A stretch of DNA of 64,000 nt, taken from the NCBI GenBank assembly GCA_019670725.1, contig AP024629.1, positions 3,534,001 through 3,598,000 on the forward strand. The letters run 5' to 3'. Each line of letters opens with the position of its first letter. The stretch's first letter is position 1. Under the pieces are notes generated by a model. That model saw only the letters and a program-made list of their open reading frames with translations. It was not told the origin of the DNA and ran no database searches. Origin of the DNA: Alphaproteobacteria bacterium SO-S41. Lineage in GTDB: Bacteria; Pseudomonadota; Alphaproteobacteria; Micropepsales; Micropepsaceae. Below are positions 1 through 9,549 of this stretch, in pieces. The position numbers and the translations under genes were made by a program.

Positions 1-482
1 AAGCCCTCGCCGAAAAGGTGAAGGAGCTCGCCGACTACCGCAGCGAATTCTTCGGCCGCCTGAAGCAGATCCTCGGCGACCGTACCGACATCAAGATTTC
101 CGGCGACCGCTTCGTCTTCCAGTCCGAGGTGCTGTTCGCGGTCAACTCCGCCGATCTCTCCGAACAGGCGCGGGTTGAACTCTCGGTGCTCGCCGAAGCG
201 TTGAAGGAGATCATCCCGCAGATCCCCGAAGACATCGACTGGGTCCTGCGCGTCGACGGCCATTCCGACAAGCGCCCGATCAACACACCGGCCTTCCCGT
301 CGAACCTCGCGCTGTCCTCGGCGCGCGCCATGTCGGTGGTGCAGTTCCTGATCGCGATGGGCGTGCCCGCGAACCACCTCGCCGCCACCGGCTTCGGCGA
401 CCAGCGCCCGATCGACCCCGGCGACAGCGACGAAGCCTACGCCAAGAACCGCCGCATCGAGTTCAAGCTGACAGAGCCGTAG
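1..482 (+). CDS. OmpA/MotB-type peptidoglycan-binding protein, 5' end missing
   Basis: The frame is open from the first bases of the window, so the gene starts upstream and only the last 160 residues are visible. A helical, charged N-terminal stretch leads into an OmpA C-like domain: a segment containing FAVNSADL, then VDGHSDKRP, then the hallmark arginine pair in KNRRIEFKL. In this family the domain binds the peptidoglycan peptide and anchors an envelope protein. Whether the missing part is MotB-like or a coiled-coil envelope protein cannot be told. Its 3' end overlaps the convergent esterase-like gene by 20 nt. Confidence 0.85.
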   Translation, partial: ALAEKVKELADYRSEFFGRLKQILGDRTDIKISGDRFVFQSEVLFAVNSADLSEQARVELSVLAEALKEIIPQIPEDIDWVLRVDGHSDKRPINTPAFPSNLALSSARAMSVVQFLIAMGVPANHLAATGFGDQRPIDPGDSDEAYAKNRRIEFKLTEP

Positions 483-1623
483 CGAATTCGATCTTCCAGA
501 ACTCGGTCTTCGCACCGGCAACGCCGAAATCGTTGTCGGTGACGAGGATCAGCGTCGTCGGCGTCAACAACGCGACGCCCTCCACATCCGGCCCGATCCG
601 CGGGACATCGTCGGTGGAGAATACCAGCCGCTTCTCCAGCACCGGCACCTCGCCCGCCATGGCGCGCGGCAGCCGCACCGCATAGAGCTTCGCCGTCTCG
701 GTGATCCGCTCCAGCACCAGCAACGTCTCGCCGTCGAGCGCGACGACCTCGCTCACCTTCAGATCGTCCTCGTCGACCTTCCCCGCCGCTGCATCGCGCC
801 GGAAGCTCTTCGGCTTGTCGAACGGGTAGGCATAGGTCGCCAGCAGCTTGCCGGTGCGCGCGGAGAGCTTCAGCACCGGCACGACCGGCGCGCCCGTGCT
901 GCCCTCCGGCGCGCTCTGGAACATGACATAAAGCGCCTTCTCGTCCGGCGAGAGCGCCAGCGCTTCGAAGCCGCGATTGAGCCGCCGCGCCGCAGCGCTC
1001 GCAGGCAGCACACCTGCGACGGGATAGTCCGCGCCATCCAGCGCGCCCTCGGTACCCTCCGGCACCCATCTCATGGTGATGCAGCCTTTCGCATTCACCT
1101 TCATGATCGAGGGCCCATATTCCTCGACCACCACGAACGATCCGTTCGAGAGCGCGACCAGCGCCTCGGTATCCGCGCCGGAGGGATCGTCGGGACAGGC
1201 ATTGCCGTTCAGGTCATAGGCCGGTTCGACCTCGCGCCCTTCGCCGCCGGGAATTGGCAGGCCGGAGATCGGCCGGCCGCGTCTGCCCGTCAGCGCCAGC
1301 GTGCGGACATGCTCGATGCTGTCGCCCGCCAGTCGCAATTCCACGATCGCCGGACCGATCCCGGGCCGTGGAATCAGCTTCGCGCCCTTCTCGCCCATAT
1401 GCGGCTTCAGAACATCGAGACCGTAATCGGCAATCGCGTCCTTCAGCTTGAGGTTCGGCCCGCGGTCGCCGATCGCCCAGAGCGTGCCGCTCGTATCGCC
1501 GGCGCGAACGGCGAGCCCCGAGCCGAGCCCCAGCGTCAGCTTCATCGTCCTGGCGGGCAGCTTCAGCTTTTCGAGCGCGATATCCGTCCACTTGAGGCGC
1601 GTGACTTTGAAGGGACGCGCCAT
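463..1623 (-). CDS. Esterase-like / phytase-like beta-propeller protein
   Basis: 386 residues starting MARPFKVTRL. The pattern GSGLAV..GDTSGTLWAIGDRGPN near the N-terminus, EALVALSNGSFVVVEEYGPSI in the middle and a C-terminal VEGVALLTPTTLILVTDNDF segment fit the 'esterase-like activity of phytase' family, a predicted six-bladed propeller. Substrate is unknown. I see no clear signal peptide from this start, although the family is often exported. An ATG giving MARPF was chosen because the longer frame upstream only shadows the ABC exporter. It lies 5 nt downstream of that exporter, so co-transcription is likely. Confidence 0.8.
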   Translation of the reverse strand: MARPFKVTRLKWTDIALEKLKLPARTMKLTLGLGSGLAVRAGDTSGTLWAIGDRGPNLKLKDAIADYGLDVLKPHMGEKGAKLIPRPGIGPAIVELRLAGDSIEHVRTLALTGRRGRPISGLPIPGGEGREVEPAYDLNGNACPDDPSGADTEALVALSNGSFVVVEEYGPSIMKVNAKGCITMRWVPEGTEGALDGADYPVAGVLPASAAARRLNRGFEALALSPDEKALYVMFQSAPEGSTGAPVVPVLKLSARTGKLLATYAYPFDKPKSFRRDAAAGKVDEDDLKVSEVVALDGETLLVLERITETAKLYAVRLPRAMAGEVPVLEKRLVFSTDDVPRIGPDVEGVALLTPTTLILVTDNDFGVAGAKTEFWKIEFATALSA

Positions 1624-1628
1624 CGGGC

Positions 1629-3443
1629 TCACATATTCGCGACGGACGCGAACTGCAGATTGGCGAGGTGGGCATAGAGCCCGCCTTGCGCGACGAGATC
1701 GCGGTGGCGGCCCATCGCCGTCGCCTTGCCGGCGTCGAGCACGATGATGCGGTCGGCGCGCTGCACGGTCGCCAGGCGATGCGCGATGATCAGCGTGGTG
1801 CGGTTCTTCATCAGGCCCTCGAGCGCCACCTGCACTGCGCGCTCCGATTCCGCATCCAGCGCGCTCGTCGCTTCGTCGAGCAACAGGATCGGCGGGTCCT
1901 TCAGGATCGCGCGCGCGATGGCGATGCGCTGGCGCTGGCCGCCCGACAGCGTCGTGCCGCGCTCGCCCAGCAGCGTCTGATAGCCCTGCGGCAGCTTCAT
2001 GATGAAGTCGTGCGCCTGCGCGGCGGTCGCGGCGGCGGTGACCTCCACCTCGGTCGCACCGGGGCGGCCATAGCGGATATTGTCGGCGATGGTGCCTGAG
2101 AAGATCACCGTCTCCTGCGGCACCAGGCCGATCAGGCTGCGCGCTGCGCGCGGATCGGCGGCGGCGAGGTCGACGCCGTCGATGGTCACGCGCCCGGCCT
2201 GCGGATCGTAGAAGCGCAGCAGCAACTGGAAGACCGTCGTCTTGCCTGCACCGGACGGGCCGACAAGGGCGACCGTTTCGCCGGGCTTCACATTCATGGT
2301 GAAGCCGTCGAGGGCGGAAACATCGGGCCGCGAGGGATAGCGGAAGGTGACGTTCTCGAACGCCACCGCGCCCTGCACCGGCGCGGCGAACGCCACGGGG
2401 TTCGGCGGCGCCACGACATTGGGCTGCGCCGCCAGCAATTCCTGCAGGCGCCCCGTCGCGCCCGCCGCGGCCTGCACGTCGCCCCAGACTTCCGAGACCG
2501 CGCCGACCGAGCTGGCAACCAGCACGGCGTAGAGCACGAACTGGCTGAGCTCGCCCGGCGTCATCTCGTTCGCCAGCACCAGCCGCGCGCCGACCCACAG
2601 CACGCCGACGATGCCGGCGAAGACAAGGAAGATCACCGAGGCCGTCATGAAGGCCCGCGCCTTCACGCGCGCCCGCGCCGTCTCGAACGAGGTTTCGACC
2701 GCCGTGCCGAAGGTCGCACGGTCGGCATCTTCATGCACGAAGGACTGCACGGTCTGCACCGCGTTCAGCGTCTCGCCGGCATAGGCGGAGGCGTCCGCGA
2801 TGCGGTCCTGCGACGCGCGCGAAAGACCACGCACCCGCCGCCCGAACACGATCAGCGGCACCACCACCGCCGGCACCAGCAGCAGCGTGAGGCCGCTCAA
2901 CTGCAACGAGGTCAGCATCAGCGCCACGACGCCGCCGATCAGCATCACGATATTGCGCATCGCCATCGACAGCGACGAGCCGACCACGGTCTGGATCAGC
3001 GTCGTGTCGGCGGTGAGACGCGACAGCACCTCGCCCGTGCGCGTCGTCTCGAAGAATTGCGGCGAGAGCGTCAGCACATGGCCATAGACCTTGCGACGGA
3101 TATCCGCGACCACGCGCTCGCCGATCCAGGTGACATAGAAGAAGCGCACCGCCGACGCCGCGGCGAGCAGCGCGGCGACGCCCAGCAGCGCGATGAAATA
3201 GGAGTCGATGAACTCTGCGCTCGAACGCGAGAAGCCGTGATCGATCATCGAGCGCACCGCCATCGGCAGCACCAGCATGGCGATCGCCGCCGCGAGCAGC
3301 GCCCCGACGGCAAATGCGACGCGCACGCGATACGGCTTCAGAAAGGGAAGCAGGGTGCGCAGTGAGCCGAGATCGCGCGAACGCGGGCGGGCCGCGGCTT
3401 CCGTTGCAAGATCCTGGGCGGCGGTCGAAGGACGATCGGTCAT
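1629..3443 (-). CDS. ABC exporter half-transporter, MsbA/ABCB type
   Basis: 604 residues with an N-terminal six-helix membrane domain and a C-terminal ATPase, the usual fused half-transporter layout. Visible motifs are Walker [10 protein letters not shown] near residue 395, the signature LSGGQRQR near 498 and Walker [13 protein letters not shown] near 520. The coupling-helix region [17 protein letters not shown] is typical of the lipid and multidrug exporter subfamily. It should work as a homodimer in the inner membrane, exporting a lipid or hydrophobic compound. Start MTDRPSTAA was chosen; the frame extends upstream but only antisense to the alkyltransferase region. Confidence 0.93.
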   Translation of the reverse strand: MTDRPSTAAQDLATEAAARPRSRDLGSLRTLLPFLKPYRVRVAFAVGALLAAAIAMLVLPMAVRSMIDHGFSRSSAEFIDSYFIALLGVAALLAAASAVRFFYVTWIGERVVADIRRKVYGHVLTLSPQFFETTRTGEVLSRLTADTTLIQTVVGSSLSMAMRNIVMLIGGVVALMLTSLQLSGLTLLLVPAVVVPLIVFGRRVRGLSRASQDRIADASAYAGETLNAVQTVQSFVHEDADRATFGTAVETSFETARARVKARAFMTASVIFLVFAGIVGVLWVGARLVLANEMTPGELSQFVLYAVLVASSVGAVSEVWGDVQAAAGATGRLQELLAAQPNVVAPPNPVAFAAPVQGAVAFENVTFRYPSRPDVSALDGFTMNVKPGETVALVGPSGAGKTTVFQLLLRFYDPQAGRVTIDGVDLAAADPRAARSLIGLVPQETVIFSGTIADNIRYGRPGATEVEVTAAATAAQAHDFIMKLPQGYQTLLGERGTTLSGGQRQRIAIARAILKDPPILLLDEATSALDAESERAVQVALEGLMKNRTTLIIAHRLATVQRADRIIVLDAGKATAMGRHRDLVAQGGLYAHLANLQFASVANM

Positions 3444-3514
3444 TTGCGGCCGCGTTGTCGTCCGGTTGGCCGCGAGACTCAAGACCCTACGGATGCGCCG
3501 GACGAATCTGCGGT

Positions 3515-4074
3515 TTAGCGGCGCGGCTGGTAGGCCAGCCCGCCGAACAGATCGGTCGGCGCGGCATGGGCACGTTCGATCTCCAGCATGCGGAATTTCG
3601 TCTCGATTCCGCCCGGCGCTGAAAACCCGCCGGTCTTGCCGCCCGACGCGAGGACCCGGTGACACGGCACGATGGGCGGGAAAGGGTTCGCCCCCAGCGC
3701 CTGCCCGACCGCCCGCGACAGCGCGAGATCGCCCAGCTCGCGCGCGATCTCGCCATAGGTCCGCGTCTCGCCCGGCGCGATCCTGCGTGCGATGTCGTAG
3801 ACCTTGCGCTCGAACGCTCCGACCACGGACCAATCCAGCGGCGCATCGGCGAAATCTACAACTTCTGCGTGCATAAGCGCCTGAATGCCTGCAATCGTCG
3901 GCAAGAGCGATTTCGGCGTAAGCCCTTCCCCGCCTCAGGAAACCGATTCTGAAACCGTTTCCGCAGCCGCTCCGGTTCCGATTCGGGCAGCGAGGCCGCG
4001 ACAATCCCGTCCGGCCCCCAGGCCAACGCGCAGACACCGATCGCCGTCTCGAACAGAGTGAAGCCGTCAGCCAT
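3515..4074 (-). pseudogene. ogt: Methylated-DNA--protein-cysteine S-methyltransferase, frameshifted
   Basis: The C-terminal 129 residues hold the DNA-binding helix region [12 protein letters not shown] and the acceptor-cysteine motif IVPCHRV, which takes the alkyl group from O6-alkylguanine. The N-terminal part ([13 protein letters not shown]...) lies in another frame that starts at 4074 and reads to about 3931. The frames join if one G is restored in the four-G run (CCCC at 3928-3931 on the plus strand); the bridge would read [16 protein letters not shown] sequencing or assembly error in the homopolymer is as likely as a real mutation. Translation from 3904 alone would still give the catalytic domain. 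Confidence 0.8.
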
Positions 4075-4226
4075 GCTTGACTCTAGCATATCCGCCCTGG
4101 ACGACCCGCCGTTTTCGGACATTGAGAGCTGTCTTGCCCATCGCCCCGCTCTCGTGTACAGACCCGCGCTCATTTGGACGGCCAGGCCGCCCGAAACCCA
4201 GTTTTGCTAATGAGAGGACGCTTCCG

Positions 4227-4448
4227 ATGAAGAAGGAAGGCCACCCCGACTACCACTACATCAAGGTCGCCCTGAATGACGGCTCGACCTATTGGACGCG
4301 CTCGACCTATGGCCAGGAAGGCGTCCAGCTGACCCTCGAAATCGACCCCACGACCCACTCGGTCTGGACGGGCGCGCAGAACCAGATGCTCGACCGCGGT
4401 GGCCGCGTCGGCCGCTTCAAGAAGCGCTACGAAGGCCTCGTCTCGTAA
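4227..4448 (+). CDS. rpmE: 50S ribosomal protein L31
   Basis: 73 residues starting [14 protein letters not shown] and ending [11 protein letters not shown]. The motifs WTRSTYG and HSVWTG are typical of alphaproteobacterial L31. The CxxC zinc-binding cysteines of zinc-type L31 are absent. ATG 4227 was chosen because the N-terminus matches the family start and GAGAGGA lies 8-14 nt upstream. A strong intrinsic terminator follows at once, so the gene is probably monocistronic. The convergent neighbour is rcdA. Confidence 0.96.
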   Translation: MKKEGHPDYHYIKVALNDGSTYWTRSTYGQEGVQLTLEIDPTTHSVWTGAQNQMLDRGGRVGRFKKRYEGLVS

Positions 4449-4470
4449 GACGGACGGCTTTTTGCAAAGC

Positions 4471-4497
4471 AAAAGGGGGCGTCACCGCCCCCTTTTT
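4471..4497 (+). terminator. Rho-independent terminator of rpmE
   Basis: An A-run and GGGGGC are followed by GTCACC and GCCCCC plus five T. The perfect GC stem with a T tract 22 nt after the rpmE stop is a textbook intrinsic terminator. With the A-run on the other side it may also stop rcdA transcription coming the opposite way. Confidence 0.9.
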
Positions 4498-4518
4498 CGT
4501 GTCTGCAATCGCGGCAGA

Positions 4519-5076
4519 TTACTTGCCCATCGACCCATAGGCCGAGGCCAGGCGGTCGAAATGGCCGCGCGCACCTTCCGGGGCCGGCTCCGCGTCGGGC
4601 GAATAGATGGTGCGGTCCAGGCGGTCGATCCGCTCATAGAGCTGCGCGCTCTTCGCCAGCAGTTCCACCAGCCGCGCCGGCAGCAATTCCTCGGCCTCGG
4701 GCTTGCGCCCGGTGCAGACCTCGCGGGCGCTCAGGCGGTATTTGTCCTTCGAAACCTCTTCCACGGTCACGTCGCCGTCGGCGACCGAGCGCTGCACCAG
4801 CAGCCACGAGGCGACCTGCATCAGGCGCGTCGTCAGGCGCATGCTTTCGCCGGCATAGGCGAGCGCGGCGCGGCGCGGCAGGCCGCGGGAATCCTCACGG
4901 CCGGGGCCGTCGAGATAGCTGGCGGTCTCCTCGACCATCGCCATGCCGCCGGTGAAGGCGCGGCGGAAAACCTCGGATCGTACGAAGCCAAGAGCGCGGG
5001 CCGGGATGGTCGCCTCGCCCAGCGAAGGATCGGTGAACTGTCCCTCGCTCATTGCCTCTCTATTTTGTCCCATCAT
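4519..5076 (-). CDS. rcdA: RcdA-family protease adaptor (DUF1465)
   Basis: 185 residues matching the DUF1465 pattern: an N-terminal segment ending in RSEVFRRAFTGGMAMVEET, then YLDGPGREDSRGLPR, then LTTRLMQVASWLLVQRSVA. In Caulobacter RcdA works with CpdR and ClpXP to deliver CtrA and other substrates for cell-cycle-timed proteolysis. Here that role is inferred from family. An internal ATG nine codons in (MSEGQF) is an equally good start. L31 next to RcdA is, as I recall, a common alphaproteobacterial arrangement. Confidence 0.85.
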   Translation of the reverse strand: MMGQNREAMSEGQFTDPSLGEATIPARALGFVRSEVFRRAFTGGMAMVEETASYLDGPGREDSRGLPRRAALAYAGESMRLTTRLMQVASWLLVQRSVADGDVTVEEVSKDKYRLSAREVCTGRKPEAEELLPARLVELLAKSAQLYERIDRLDRTIYSPDAEPAPEGARGHFDRLASAYGSMGK

Positions 5077-5216
5077 GAAGCGCCCCCATCTTGCACGTCA
5101 GCGCGCCATGCAATCGCCACGCCGCCCTGGCGCGACGAAACGATCTCAGATCAGGACTCCGCCCCGTGCAAGACGGCGTCTCGGCGCGTGCTTAACGGCC
5201 TGCCCAAAAGAAAGAA

Positions 5217-5238
5217 GGGGCCGGACGATGCCGGCCCC
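5217..5238 (-). terminator. Candidate terminator downstream of the DUF1192 gene
   Basis: Perfect inverted repeat GGGGCCGG / CCGGCCCC with a 6-nt loop. On the minus strand it is followed by the T-rich stretch TTCTTTCTTTT, fitting an intrinsic terminator about 100 nt after the DUF1192 stop. The rest of the 260-nt interval between rcdA and the DUF1192 gene shows no gene. Confidence 0.6.
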
Positions 5239-5312
5239 GAAAGACTCGCAGGAAGACATCGGGAAATAGAAGCGAAACTCGCGCTCCGGGTAATGAGCAC
5301 CTGCAATAACGC

Positions 5313-5339
5313 TAGGCCGCCCGAGTTAACGGCGGCCTA
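5313..5339. other. Perfect inverted repeat over the DUF1192 stop codon
   Basis: TAGGCCGCC and GGCGGCCTA, nine paired bases around a nine-base loop, with the right arm containing the stop codon of the DUF1192 gene. It could shield the 3' end of that mRNA or pause transcription before the hairpin at 5217-5238. There is no T tract directly after it. Confidence 0.5.
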
Positions 5340-5522
5340 AGACTTGAAGAACGCCGCCGCGGCGTCGCGCGAGGCCTTCTTCTTGCCGATCAGGTCGCGA
5401 ATGAGCGCGATTTCCGTTTCCAGCGACGCGATACGTTCGGTCAGCGCCTCGACCGACATGACCTCCAGATCGATCCGCGCCGGTTTGGGCGGCGGTGCGA
5501 GTTCGTCGGTGTCGAGCGCCAT
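5337..5522 (-). CDS. DUF1192 family small protein
   Basis: 61 residues with the family signature LTERIASLETEIALIRDLIGKKKAS followed by AAAAFFK. This is a short predicted coiled coil between an acidic, proline-containing N-terminus and a conserved FFK end. DUF1192 proteins are small and cytoplasmic, widespread in Alphaproteobacteria, with no established function. It is divergent from the quinone oxidoreductase gene, with 83 nt between the starts. Confidence 0.85.
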   Translation of the reverse strand: MALDTDELAPPPKPARIDLEVMSVEALTERIASLETEIALIRDLIGKKKASRDAAAAFFKS

Positions 5523-5605
5523 GACGTCTCCTCAAGATGCTTGCCCGGCGGAGCGGAATGGCGGAACTCTCGCGCCTGACATCGCACTTCGCAAGGCCGC
5601 CCCAA

Positions 5606-6607
5606 ATGACCGATCTTCCCACCAGCATGCGTGCCGTTCGTCCGCAGACTCCCGGCAAGGACGGCAAGCCCGACCTCGTCATCGCGCCCGTCCCGCAACC
5701 GGCGGCGGGCGAGGTACTCATCAAGGTGAAGGCGACCGCGCTCAACCGCGCCGATCTCATCCAGGTCCAGGGCTTCTATCCCCCGCCGCCCGGCGCCTCC
5801 GACATTCTCGGCCTCGAATGCGCCGGCACGATCGCGGCGCTCGGCGAGGGCGTAACGAAATGGCGGATCGGCGACGAAGTGGTCGCCCTCATCGCTGGCG
5901 GCGGCTATGCCGAATACTGCGCCGCGCCCGAAGGCTCGTGCCTCGCCAAGCCCGCCGCCCTCTCGTGGGAGGAAGCCGGCGCCACGGCCGAGGCTTTCTT
6001 CACCGTCTGGACCAATGTCTCCGACCGCTGCCGCCTCGCGCCCGGCGAGACGCTGCTGGTGCATGGCGGGGCCAGCGGGATCGGCACCACGGCGATCCAG
6101 CTCTATGCTGCCCAGGGCCACACCGTCTTCGCGACCGCCGGCGGGCCCGAGAAGGTCGCGCTGTGCGAGAAGCTCGGGGCCAAGCGCGGCATCGACTACA
6201 AGTCCGAGGACTTCGTCGAGGTCATCAAGACCCAAACATCAGGCAAGGGCGTCGACGTCATCCTCGACATGGTCGGCGGCGACTACATCCCGCGCAATAT
6301 CCAGTCGCTGGCCCTCGAGGGCCGGCTGGTGAACATCGCCTACCAGCAGGGCTCCAAGGTCGAGGTCAATTTCGGCAGCGTGCTGATGAAGCGCCTGACC
6401 GTCACCGGCTCGACCCTCCGCGCCCGCACCGCCGCCCAGAAAGCCCAGGTTGCAGCGGGGGTGCTCCGCGACGCTTGGCCGCTGCTCGAATCCGGCCGGA
6501 TCAAGCCGGTCGTCGACAGCGTTTTTCCCCTGGAAAAGGTCGCCGAAGCCCATGCCCGCATGGCCGCCGGGACCCATGCCGGGAAGATCGTCCTGACCGT
6601 CGGCTGA
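5606..6607 (+). CDS. NAD(P)H quinone oxidoreductase, PIG3 / zeta-crystallin type
   Basis: 333 residues of the medium-chain dehydrogenase fold lacking catalytic zinc ligands. The N-terminal catalytic domain shows TALNRADLIQVQGFYPPPPG, typical of the PIG3-like subfamily. The Rossmann motif is GGASGIGTTAIQL near residue 155. The family reduces quinones with NADPH. The start MTDLPTSMRAV was preferred over an in-frame upstream codon, because that extension covers the divergent promoter region and has no family similarity. Confidence 0.9.
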   Translation: MTDLPTSMRAVRPQTPGKDGKPDLVIAPVPQPAAGEVLIKVKATALNRADLIQVQGFYPPPPGASDILGLECAGTIAALGEGVTKWRIGDEVVALIAGGGYAEYCAAPEGSCLAKPAALSWEEAGATAEAFFTVWTNVSDRCRLAPGETLLVHGGASGIGTTAIQLYAAQGHTVFATAGGPEKVALCEKLGAKRGIDYKSEDFVEVIKTQTSGKGVDVILDMVGGDYIPRNIQSLALEGRLVNIAYQQGSKVEVNFGSVLMKRLTVTGSTLRARTAAQKAQVAAGVLRDAWPLLESGRIKPVVDSVFPLEKVAEAHARMAAGTHAGKIVLTVG

Positions 6608-6723
6608 CTCTCGGGTCTTGGCGCGGGCGCGCCGAGCGGCTATATCCGTGCCCGTATTCCCGACATGGACATTCTCATGCGGGCGGACAGCGGAAGCTCC
6701 CGCGGTCCGTAAGGAGGAAAATC

Positions 6724-7425
6724 ATGACTGCGCCCATCATGCCGAAGGCGACCGCCAAGTGGCTGGTCTTCAACACCACCATGACCTTCGACCAGATCGC
6801 CGATTTCACCCAGCTCCACGCGCTGGAAGTCCAGTCCATCGCCGACGACGAAACCGCCCAGCACATGAAGGGCGTCGATCCCGTCCTGATGGGCCAACTG
6901 ACGCGCGAGGAGATCGCCAAGGCCGAGGCCGACCCGGCGCACCGGCTGAAGCTGCTCTCCAACCCGCTGGTCGTGGCGCTGCAGAAGCCGCGCAAGGGGG
7001 CGCGCTACACGCCGGTGTCCAAGCGGCTCGAGAAGCCCGACGCGATCTTCTGGCTGATCCGTAATCACCCCGAATTGCCCGACGCGGTGATCGGCCGCCT
7101 CGTCGGCACGACCAAGGCGACGATCGACAAGGTGCGCAACCGCACGCACTGGAACGCCACCAATCTCAAGGCGTCGGATCCGGTCACGCTCGGCCTCTGC
7201 ACGCAGATCGAACTCGACCAGGCGATCGAGAAGGCCAATCGCGAGAAGACCCGCTCGGCCAGCTCCAGCGGCGCGCGCAACACGCTGCGTCCGGCCAAGG
7301 AAACCCTCGCCGAGACCGACGAAGTGGATCCGTTCGCCGACGAGCTTGAAGCCGAAGCCGAGACCAATGAAGGCGGCCTCGACGCCGACGAGCCCGAGAC
7401 CGACGGCGAAGACGACGAGAGCTAG
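6724..7425 (+). CDS. trcR: Cell-cycle transcriptional regulator TrcR (DUF1013)
   Basis: 233 residues. The N-terminus (KATAKWLVFNTTMTFDQIADF), the central PDAIFWLIRNHPELPDA and the helix-turn-helix-like IGRLVGTTKATIDKVRNRTHW are diagnostic of DUF1013, named TrcR in Caulobacter-type cell-cycle work. The last 50 residues are a highly acidic tail of Glu/Asp clusters. A strong Shine-Dalgarno AAGGAGG lies nine bases before the ATG. The downstream methyltransferase follows after 32 nt. Confidence 0.9.
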   Translation: MTAPIMPKATAKWLVFNTTMTFDQIADFTQLHALEVQSIADDETAQHMKGVDPVLMGQLTREEIAKAEADPAHRLKLLSNPLVVALQKPRKGARYTPVSKRLEKPDAIFWLIRNHPELPDAVIGRLVGTTKATIDKVRNRTHWNATNLKASDPVTLGLCTQIELDQAIEKANREKTRSASSSGARNTLRPAKETLAETDEVDPFADELEAEAETNEGGLDADEPETDGEDDES

Positions 7426-7457
7426 TCGTCCGCGCCCGCGCTGCGGCCGTTCTTCCC

Positions 7458-8339
7458 GTGCCCTTGACCGACGACGAGATGGCGGCCGCCGCTTTGGGTC
7501 TCAGCGGCCCGCTTGAGCCGTGGCTGGCGCTGAACACCGAGGGCGACTATGACGACCCCGCGGTGGCGGCGCTGCTCGCGCCCTTCCCGCCCACCGCCTT
7601 CATGCAGCGCACCTCGTCGCTGACCGAACGGCGCGACTTCGCCAGCCATGGCGCGGTCATGGTGCGCGCGCTCGCTGAGGCCTTGCCCAAGCCGCTGAAC
7701 GCGCTGGAATCGATCCTCGACTTCGGCGTCGGCGCCGGACGTCTCGCGCGCATGTTCCGCGGCTATCCCGGCCGCTACGCCGGTGTCGATATCGACGCTG
7801 AGCTCGTCGCCTGGGTCGCTGACCATCTCAAATTCGTCGATGTCCACCACATCGGCGTCCGCGAAAAATTCCCCTTTGAGGCTGGCAGTTTCGAAGCGGC
7901 GATCAGCATCTCCGTCTTCACCCACATGGAGCGGCGCGACCACGTCTTCTATCTGCGCGAACTCCAGCGCGTGATCCGCCCCGGCGGCTATGCCCTGCTG
8001 ACCGTGCACGGCGAATCCGCGCTGGCGCTCGCCGAGGGCAATCCCGAAGTCCGCGACATGCTCGCGATGACCGACGCCGAACTGGCGGAGGTGCGCGCTG
8101 CCTTCACCACCGGCGACGGATTCCGCTTCGTGCCCCAGGGCGCTCATCTCGTGCAGCGCGGCTATCGCTACGGCCAGACCTTCGCCAACGAGGCCTTCGT
8201 GCGTCGCTTCTACGGCCGCTATTTTGACGTCGTGCGCATCGTGCCCGGCGCGATCCACGGCTTTCAGGACATTGTCGTCCTGCAGCGCCCGGCCGTCGTC
8301 AAACGGAGCCTGGCCGGACGGCTATTCTGGTGGCGGTGA
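7458..8339 (+). CDS. Class I SAM-dependent methyltransferase
   Basis: 293 residues. Motif I ILDFGVGAGRLARMF is near residue 86, the acidic ribose-binding YAGVDID follows, and ISVFTHMERRDHVFYLRELQRVIRPGGYALLTVHG fits motifs IV-V of class I methyltransferases. The substrate cannot be predicted. It is co-directional with trcR. The 3' end overlaps the convergent MFS gene by 41 nt. Confidence 0.85.
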   Translation: MPLTDDEMAAAALGLSGPLEPWLALNTEGDYDDPAVAALLAPFPPTAFMQRTSSLTERRDFASHGAVMVRALAEALPKPLNALESILDFGVGAGRLARMFRGYPGRYAGVDIDAELVAWVADHLKFVDVHHIGVREKFPFEAGSFEAAISISVFTHMERRDHVFYLRELQRVIRPGGYALLTVHGESALALAEGNPEVRDMLAMTDAELAEVRAAFTTGDGFRFVPQGAHLVQRGYRYGQTFANEAFVRRFYGRYFDVVRIVPGAIHGFQDIVVLQRPAVVKRSLAGRLFWWR

Positions 8340-9460
8340 AGACCCCGAGCAGCGCCAGCACCGCGCCCGCGTGCCAGAACAATCCCGCCGGCCCCAGATA
8401 TTGCATCGCGATCGACGCGGTGATCGGCCCCAGCGCAGATGCCGCGCCGTAGACGAGGAAGCTCGCGCCCGCCGCTTCCGTGAGATCGGCGGGATCGACG
8501 CGGTCGTTCATATGTGCGGACGACAGCATGTTGATCAGGAACGCCGTCGCCCCGAACATCACGATTCCGATCAGCACCGCCCAGGCCGCGCCCAGCGTCG
8601 CGGCGAACGCGACGGCCGCCGCGGCCAGCGCCGCGCCCAGCGCGATGGGCAGGATCACCTGCCGCCGGTCCATGCCGTCCGACAGCCGCGCGACCGGCCA
8701 TTGCAGCACCAGCGAGCCGATGATCGGCAGCGCCATGAACAGCGCGATCTTCGCCTGGTCGAAGCCTGAATCCCGCGCGAAGACCGGCCCCAGCACCCAG
8801 AACGGCGCCGTCGCCATGCCGTTCGCGATATAGCCGGCGAACGCCACAGGCGATCCTTTGGCGAGCGCCGCGACGCGGATGCGGTTCTGCGCGGGCGGCG
8901 CCGGCGGAGGTCCGCGCATCGCGGCGAACGGCGCCATGGTCAGCAGCAGGATGGCGGCGGACAGATAGAAACCCGTCCCGCTCGCCGCTGGCGACAGCGT
9001 GAAGAGAAACTGCCCGCAGGCGAGCGCCGACTGGTTGGTGATCGAATAGATCGACAGCGTCCGCCCGCGATTGGCGTTGCTCGCGATCGCGTTCAGCCAG
9101 CTCTCGATCGCCGCGAACAGACCCGACGCCAGGAACCCCACCAGACCGCGCAGTACCATCCAGGCGGCGACATTGTCGAGCACCGGCTGCATCGCCACCG
9201 AGGCGGCGATCAGCGTGGCGTAGATGAAGAACAGGCCGCGATGGCCGAGCGCGGAACGCCAGCGGATTGAGCAGCGACCCGCCGAGAAATCCCACGTAAT
9301 AGGCCGAGCCAACGAGGCCGAGTTCCGACGCCGTGAAGCCCGCGATCTGCGCATGCGCCGGGGTCAGCGTGAAATGCAGCCCGCCCGCGACCAGGATGGT
9401 CGCGCCCGTGGCCTGAAGCGGCCAGATGCGGCGGAAATCGACGGCGGAGACGGGGGGCAC
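8299..9460 (-). pseudogene. MFS transporter, frameshifted near the N-terminus
   Basis: Two frames together give a normal 12-helix MFS protein of about 385 residues. The first, from 9460, encodes helices 1-2 ending GGSLLNPLAFRA. The second carries on from LGHRGLFFIYATLIAA to the end at 8299. They join by a +1 shift around 9244-9262, within CGCG-rich DNA. No stop lies close to the junction, so the original frame would read on out of family. A base-call error or a recent inactivating indel are both possible. Substrate is unknown; the family resembles YcaD-like exporters. Confidence 0.75.
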
Positions 9461-9485
9461 GGGAACGCGGCACGAGGAATCGAAC

Positions 9486-9509
9486 AGGGGCGGACCATGA
9501 TCCGCCCCT
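9486..9509 (-). terminator. Hairpin after dps
   Basis: Perfect nine-pair inverted repeat AGGGGCGGA / TCCGCCCCT with a 6-nt loop, about 40 nt after the dps stop and 26 nt before the MFS start on the same strand. The tail after it is only weakly T-rich, so it may be a partial terminator or a 3'-end stabiliser. Confidence 0.5.
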
Positions 9510-9549
9510 GCCGGCCGCTCAAGACACGAATGGTGTCAGCGTGCGTCGA

